From positions 28,796 through 61,590 of the forward strand of contig RDEW01000042.1 of NCBI GenBank assembly GCA_011109175.1: DNA of 32,795 nt, read 5' to 3'. Both the position numbers and the translations under genes were made by a program. A model generated the notes under the pieces. That model was not told the DNA's origin and did no database searches. It saw nothing but the letters and a program-made list of their open reading frames with translations. Shown here one piece after another: positions 27,286 to 32,795 of the stretch (positions within the stretch are counted from its first letter, which is position 1; each line of letters opens with the position of its first letter). This stretch comes from Dicyema japonicum. Taxonomy: Eukaryota > Dicyemida > Rhombozoa > Dicyemidae.

Positions 27286-28360
27286 GTGTACCCTATTTCC
27301 CCTGAAGAAGTAAAAATTGCGATTTGTAGCTGCAAGAACAAAACCCCTGGATGGGATTTTATCCCAATGAAAATATTCAAGAATGCAAATGCTATGTTAA
27401 TTGATGCATTAACCATGCTTTATAATGCCTCGTGGAAACTTGCTCACGTTCCATCGACCTGGAAAAAGTCGATTGTTCGGATGATTGGAAAGAAAGGAAA
27501 ATCAAGATCTAATCCAGAAAATTATAGACCAATTAGTCTTATTTGTTCAACTTCAAAAATTATGGAGAAAATTGTCTTCAATAGATTATCAAAAGTGGTT
27601 GAGGAAAACAATTTTCTTGCAAACAATCAGTGGGGGTTCCGTAAAAATAGAGGAACTGAAGACTGCATCCGAGAACTTAGGAAGTCAATTCAAGAATCTA
27701 TAAGTAAGAAAGAATACCTTACTGCAACGTGTTTGGACATATCCAAGGCTTTTGACAGTGTCTGGCATGAGGGACTTCTCGAGACATTGTCAAAAGCGAA
27801 CATTGGAAAGTCGGCGCTCATGTGGATTAGAGACTTCCTTATGGGAAGGAGTCTTATATTCGTGTGGGAAATATGCTCTCTAAAAAGATAAAACTAAGTA
27901 GAGGTGTTCCACAAAGTTCAATTTTGAGTCCCCTCCTCTTTCAACTGTATAATGAGCGAGGTGCCAAAACCGGAACACATCAATACCAAAATGATAATTT
28001 ATGCAGACGACATTCTAATTTTGGACACTAGTATAAATAAATCAATATCATGGAAAAGAACATTAGCTCATATGTCGAAATCGAAGATTGGTGTCGGAAT
28101 AATGGATTGACATTATCAAGAGAAAAAAGTTTATGTAACCTGGATAGCGAGAAATAGGAAGAATCAATATGTTGATACAGGGAATGTTAAGTTCTCGGAA
28201 AACCTGATATACCTTGGAGTATGCATTAACAAAAAAGGATCGTTTAAAGAGCACATCAAAATACGAAGAGAGAAAGCTACAGGAATGCTCAAGTCCCTAC
28301 TCCGCTTTCATTTGTCTCAGATACTTTTATGTTTGTCTACAGAACGTGTATTGAACCTTT
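27286..28360 (+). pseudogene. Reverse transcriptase of Jockey-like copy 1
   Basis: 27286-27891 carries KNKTPGWDFIPMKIFKNA, WKKSIVRMIGKKGKSRSNPE, NYRPISLICSTSKIMEKIV, NNQWGFRKNRGTEDCIRELR and CLDISKAFDSVWHEGLLETL (first catalytic Asp). After a frameshift come SRGVPQSSILSPLLF and YADDILIL (catalytic pair at 28000-28011). Downstream, NLIYLGVCINKKGSFKEHIK is the LG box of the thumb. Catalytic residues survive but the frame is broken at least three times. 26686-27285 is degraded linker (coiled, Lys/Glu-rich). Confidence 0.85.
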
Positions 28361-28680
28361 CCTAATATATGGATATCAAGGTTGGTTTAAAACAGAGAGG
28401 AATCAGTCCTACTAACTAAATTAGAAAAGACAAGAAGGTATGCAATTAAACTCGCGCATGAATTGGATTTAGCATCTGAAATTGTTGACGAATACAAAAG
28501 AAAAACGAAAAGAATCGGTGATTTATTACATTGCTTGTGGAAACTCGCATTGTAATTGGGGCTTTTTTACGGAGAAGAGACATACGGTGTCTCATGAGAA
28601 TGCCCGATATAGACGATCCCAAATCTAGGTTTTTCCTCTTTAGTTAATGGCTCTTACCTTGTTTAGTTAGTTGGAATTTT

Positions 28681-31600
28681 GCGAATAAATTATGTTATCT
28701 GTATCTGGATGCCCTGTGCCTGTGGAGGCCAGGCGAAAACTCATTCTCCAAGTCGAAAAAGCAGATCTGAAATCTATGAACGCCATAGACGATAAGGTTG
28801 AGACACTAACACGAAAAAGAATTATTGGTCGAAGGGTTGAAAGCTTTCTTCAGCTAATCTACCGAAGAAATCGGTTTGGCAAACCAAAGAAGAGCTACCA
28901 GGAAGATCAAAGAACTTAATGAAATTACTTCTTTGGAAGAACTTAATTGAAATTATAACAAGACTGAAAGAATTGAGTGATGCACTTGGAGTGGATTTAC
29001 GGGAAATGGTGGACCTGGCCATTGAGAGCCCAGGCCACCAACAAGAAATTTTGAAAAGAAACTTGAAGATAGTGCTGGTGACATCCTGGTGGTCAACGAG
29101 ACCAAAGTGAAAAAGACCAACAACACAATGCTAGAGGGATACAATCTATAGAAATTCCATGGGTCGAAGGTGCAGAAGCTGGTACTGGAACCACATTGTT
29201 CTACAGTGAAGTTCTACATATACGTGAGCCAAAAATTATTATGAATACACACTGTGAATTTGTTTCCGTCGAGGTGAGAATGTTGCGGCAGTTGGATTCA
29301 CGTCGGTGAATGTATTCAAAAGACCTTAGAAAGTGTTCCGCAGAAATTGAGAATTTTTCACAAGAAATGATATGTCCATCCTAGTGGGTGATCTAAATGC
29401 CAAAAACATTGAATATGGTTGCCTCGGTACTAACGATGATAATCAGACTAATGAAATTGAGTAATAAAACTGGATTTGAGATTTTGACATCGGAAAAAAC
29501 CGAATCATTACTCGCACTACGGGGAGACATGCTTGGGGTGTTCTGGTGTCACCATCACTCTACAGCTATGTAGAAAAGCCGATGATCATGTGGGACATAA
29601 GGAGTGATCATATACCCCAAGAGATGTTATTGAACTAGCTCCAGACTCCATGGACTTTGTGTTTACAGGTTACGACCTAACAAGAATAAACTGGGAACAC
29701 TACAGAGCTACATATCAAGAAACCTTAAACACTGGAAGATTAAAGATTATTCCCGAAGTGATATCAACATCATAGACAATGAACTCTCTATCATGATGGA
29801 GATATACTTAATGCTTTACGCAAGAAGGAGATCCTCGATTACTAACGATGGAAAGAGCATCAGTCTTTCGATTTCCACATTATCTTTGATCAATGAAAGA
29901 AATCACCTGAGGACTAAACTCAGAAGATGTGTGGACTGATAGACCGGATTGCACTAACTGAATAATTGAAGATAACCAAGAAAGCCATTGAAGAAGGAAT
30001 AAGACTATCCCAAGAACAATTTGAGGGTAGAGGCAAGCAAACTAAACACCAAAGACCCCTCGTTCTGGAAGTTCTAGAATAACTAGCCAGAAAAAGGAAT
30101 GACATAAAAATCTCCTTGACCAAGCCAGAAGGTGGACTGTGTTCTATGGAAGAAGCCCCAGATATTTTTATGAAACAACTGGATCGTATTCAGGGGGTCA
30201 ACCCGATGGAGCTTATTCCGAGGGAGACGTTAGATTCTTCACGTGAAATTTTAACCTACTGTTTGGACGATCTTAAAGATACTGATATGAAAATAACTAC
30301 GTAGGAAGTCATGACTGCAAATCATGAGATGCAAGGCTACGCTCCTGGACTTGACCATCTAAGTATGAGATTGTTCAAGGAAGCCAGGCTCTATTTCCCA
30401 TACTGAAGAATTTATTCAATGCAGCATTCATCATGGTCAATGTCCCTAACGCTGGAATCTTCCATTGTCAGAAATGATACTAAAAACAGGAAAATCGAGG
30501 AGGGACCTTCTCAGCTATAGGCCAATAAGCCTCATCTGTTCGATCTCCAAGAATTATCGAAGAATTATCTTCAGGAGGCTTAACGGACCACATAGAAGAG
30601 AGTGGTTTCCTCCTCGCAGAACAATGGGGCTTCAGACCTGGAAAATCATGCACGGACTGTATCTACCAGATGTATTCAAACTGTATTGAGGTCTGGAAGT
30701 CAAGAGACTAGTCAACCTGGTATGTTTGGATCTGTCCAAGCTTTCGATAGTGTGTGCCATGAAGTACTCCTATCAAGGCTAGCAGCTGCTCAGATCCAAA
30801 AGAAACTACTCATCTGGATAAGGGATTTCCTAACAGGACGGATTTCCCAAGTACGCGTTGGAGCACATATTTCGAAAGGACTCATACTGAGAGGGGAGTT
30901 CCTCAAGGGTTCCGTCCTGAGCCCTCTGCTATTCAACATATTTCTATCCGGATTTTCCAACTCCACCGGGCATAAAAAAACTATTGATATACGTCGATGA
31001 TTTCTGATACAGATACATCTGGCAAATCAACTCTTTTCGAGAAAAGGATCATGTCATTCTTTGTCAAGTTCAGGACTGGTGCACAAAAAGAGGGATGAGA
31101 TTGTCTATGAGAAATCCAGCTCTTCTACGAGTGAAGTCGCCTAAGGAAGGCATCAGAAGCAGCCTTACTCATTAGAGATTCCTAAAGTAAACTCAATGCG
31201 CTACCTCGGGATAGCAATCGAATGGAAAGTTCCTTCATGGAGGACATAAGACGATGAAAGAAGAAGCGCTTCAAGCACTTCTTATGTACGAGAAAGTTGC
31301 TTGTAAGCCTGGAAACCTTCTTGTTCATCTTCATGAGGATCATCCTACCGGAACTGCTATATGGATGCGAAGCATGGTTTTTCTCTTGCCAAAGAGAAAG
31401 AATAATGTTTTTCATGGAAAACCAGAAGGTCGGCAATAAAGTTGGCTTTGGGGAAAAAGGCTCTGGGATGCTCTCACCACTGAAGAAGACATGATTCTAA
31501 CTCCTGTTAAAAACATCATAGAGAAAGAATCAATGGGATTCGACGTAAAAATAACTAAATGGAGTGTGGATACATCGGAAGTGTCTAGGCCGCATAGGCG

Positions 31601-31685
31601 GACACGTTTAAATATCCTAAAAATAACTCCTTACTTACTTACTTGGAATAAATTGATTTGATTTGAGGACGATTGGGAATTTTCA
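28681..31685 (+). mobile_element. Jockey-like LINE, copy 2, heavily decayed and shortened
   Basis: Follows copy 1 directly. Traces in order: GVDLREMVDLAIESPGHQQE (ORF1 end, shared with copy 3), MSILVGDLNAKNIEYGCLGT (endonuclease GDxN box), SVQAFDSVCHEVLLSRLAAA and KGSVLSPLLFNIFLSGF (RT), then a tail with CTTACTTACTTACTT and GAATAAATTGATTTG. It spans about 3.0 kb, against 3.9 kb for copy 1, and has lost the zinc knuckles. No frame longer than about 130 codons survives. Confidence 0.7.
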
Positions 31686-32795
31686 GAATAAATGGTTAAG
31701 AAAACAAACACCAAGATACCTGTATTAAACCAGTAAAAGCACTAAAGTGAAGATCTCTTCTCGTCCTACGGGAAGTGCTACTGCTGAATCATTCTCCCCA
31801 GGAGAACAAGACTCACATAAGGTTGATTTTTAAACCACCGAATGTATTACAAAATACGATTCCAATATATATATCTAAATATACGATGAACTAGTGAAAT
31901 TTGATCATTCGGAAAAACAAGACTATAATTACAGTGAATTCTACTATGAATGCAATTATAATCGCAAATGTTTTACAATATTATGACAATACGTATCTAT
32001 GAGAATGAGCCAATAACCTTCCGTTCAGGGTGAGGAGGACGACCTGTTGGACTACCTCCAGGAGATGGCTCCCTCAACTACGAAAGTAACCCGAGTGTCA
32101 AAAGGATCGCGGCCCATGCCAAAGAAGAGATACCAGAAAGAATCAAAGAAGAACTAAATGAAATTAGGAGTGGATTTACGCGAAATGGTGGACCTGGCCA
32201 TGGAGAGCCCAGGCCACCAAAAAGAAATCTGAAAAGAACCTGAAGTTAGTGCTGGTGAATGCCGCTCCTTGGTGAAAAGGCATGATGAACTAGCACTACT
32301 TATGAGGACTGCCAAGGCAGATGTCTTGGTAGTCAACGAGACGAAGATTCGAGAAGGAAGGAATTATATTCTGGAAGGATATGACTCAGTGGACATTCCA
32401 TGAAAAGATGGACAGTTGCGGAACAGGAACCTTAATCTCTTCATAAACTATTGCAACTCGAAACTACATGCATTATATTGGCCGACGATTCGGAATTCGT
32501 GTCTGTCAACGTGCGATGTGGTGGAACGTAAATAACCATGGGAGGGCTATTTTCTAAGGAGTTGGCCCGGTCTTCTGTGAAAATTGTCGAGTTCTTCGAA
32601 AGAAACCCGATGTCGATCCTGGTGGGAGATCTGAACGACAAGAACAAGACTTATGGATGTTATGGAACAACAGGACGGTCAACTACTGGCAGATTTGGTC
32701 GGGGAAATTGGAGTCGAAGTCTTGACGTCCGAAGAACCTAACCATTTCTCACACTATGGGGTGATATGGCTGGGATTGGCCTTAGTGTCTCCACA
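31686..32795 (+). mobile_element. Jockey-like LINE, copy 3, cut by the window end
   Basis: Begins at the GAATAAAT word at 31686. A possible ORF1 start MVKKTNTKIPVLNQ lies at 31693. After a decayed stretch, 32166-32230 repeats the GVDLREMVDLAMESPGHQKE block of copy 2 almost base for base. The endonuclease follows: SLVKRHDELALLMRTAKADV, LVVNETKIREGRNYILEGYD, and MSILVGDLNDKNKTYGCYGT. Stops and frameshifts are present. The element continues beyond 32795, so its RT is not seen. Confidence 0.7.

Larger units (their letters stand above)
24779..28680 (+). mobile_element. Jockey-like LINE, copy 1 of a head-to-tail series
   Basis: It starts at about 24779 (GCGAATAAATCATGTTATCT) and ends where nearly the same word recurs at 28681. 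In between lie, in order, a zinc-knuckle ORF1, an AP-type endonuclease and a reverse transcriptase, so it is an ordinary two-ORF Jockey/I-group LINE. Numerous frameshifts and stops make it nonfunctional. A second and third related copy follow directly (28681 and 31686). Confidence 0.75.

Noticed and set aside
1-32795. CRISPR arrays, operons or other bacterial features
   Set aside because: Spliceosomal introns, LINEs, hAT and Tigger elements and a polymerase III SINE show a eukaryotic nuclear genome. The tandem repeats found lack regular unique spacers.

Overview
This is a metazoan nuclear window: AT-rich, with one spliced host gene sitting in a bed of nested transposable elements. The one host gene I can support (14579-17545, + strand) has a reading frame that closes only if 15 very small GT-AG introns of 22-32 nt (mean 25.6 nt) are removed, giving 860 codons and a stop. 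The organisation of its product (N-terminal Cys pair and coiled coil, Asn/Ser-rich middle, helical C-terminus) looks like little elongation complex subunit 1 (ICE1). Introns in this size class in an animal with the standard code point to a dicyemid mesozoan or another lineage with extreme intron reduction. That is an inference from intron size and gene family, not from any search.

Layout. 1-882 is AT-rich with one unidentified decayed coding-like stretch. 883-3433 is a hAT DNA transposon with terminal inverted repeats and an 8-bp target duplication. Into it are nested two 5'-truncated LINE copies and a tRNA-derived SINE, each with its own target duplication. It lies in degenerate TTAGGG-like DNA. 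3940-4980 holds a decayed integrase and two tandem repeats. 5465-11519 (- strand) holds two long non-LTR retrotransposons, head to tail, with an N-terminal PHD finger, reverse transcriptase (RT) and a C-terminal CCHC finger plus restriction-like endonuclease (RLE). 11756-14480 (+) is a second RLE-type retrotransposon lineage (family B). It ends about 100 bp before the ICE1-like gene.

Downstream of the host gene: a decayed Tigger/pogo transposase (17712-18793, -), a full-length tRNA-derived SINE (18873-19206, -), a decayed family-B endonuclease (19270-19720, -), and a Tigger/pogo remnant starting with a TIR-like hairpin at 19945. That remnant is interrupted by a recent-looking LINE (20055-21098) with poly(A) and a 12-bp target duplication. 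Then come an uninterrupted 336-codon family-B endonuclease frame (21918-22928, -), a decayed integrase (23040-24130, +), and three head-to-tail Jockey-like LINEs (24779 to the window end), all broken.

At least five transposon types are present: PHD/RLE LINEs, family-B RLE LINEs, Jockey-like LINEs, hAT and Tigger/pogo, plus integrase remnants and a SINE. Most coding segments are fragments of these; only the ICE1-like gene is a convincing cellular gene. The LINE copy at 20055 and the open frame at 21918-22928 look youngest or best preserved.
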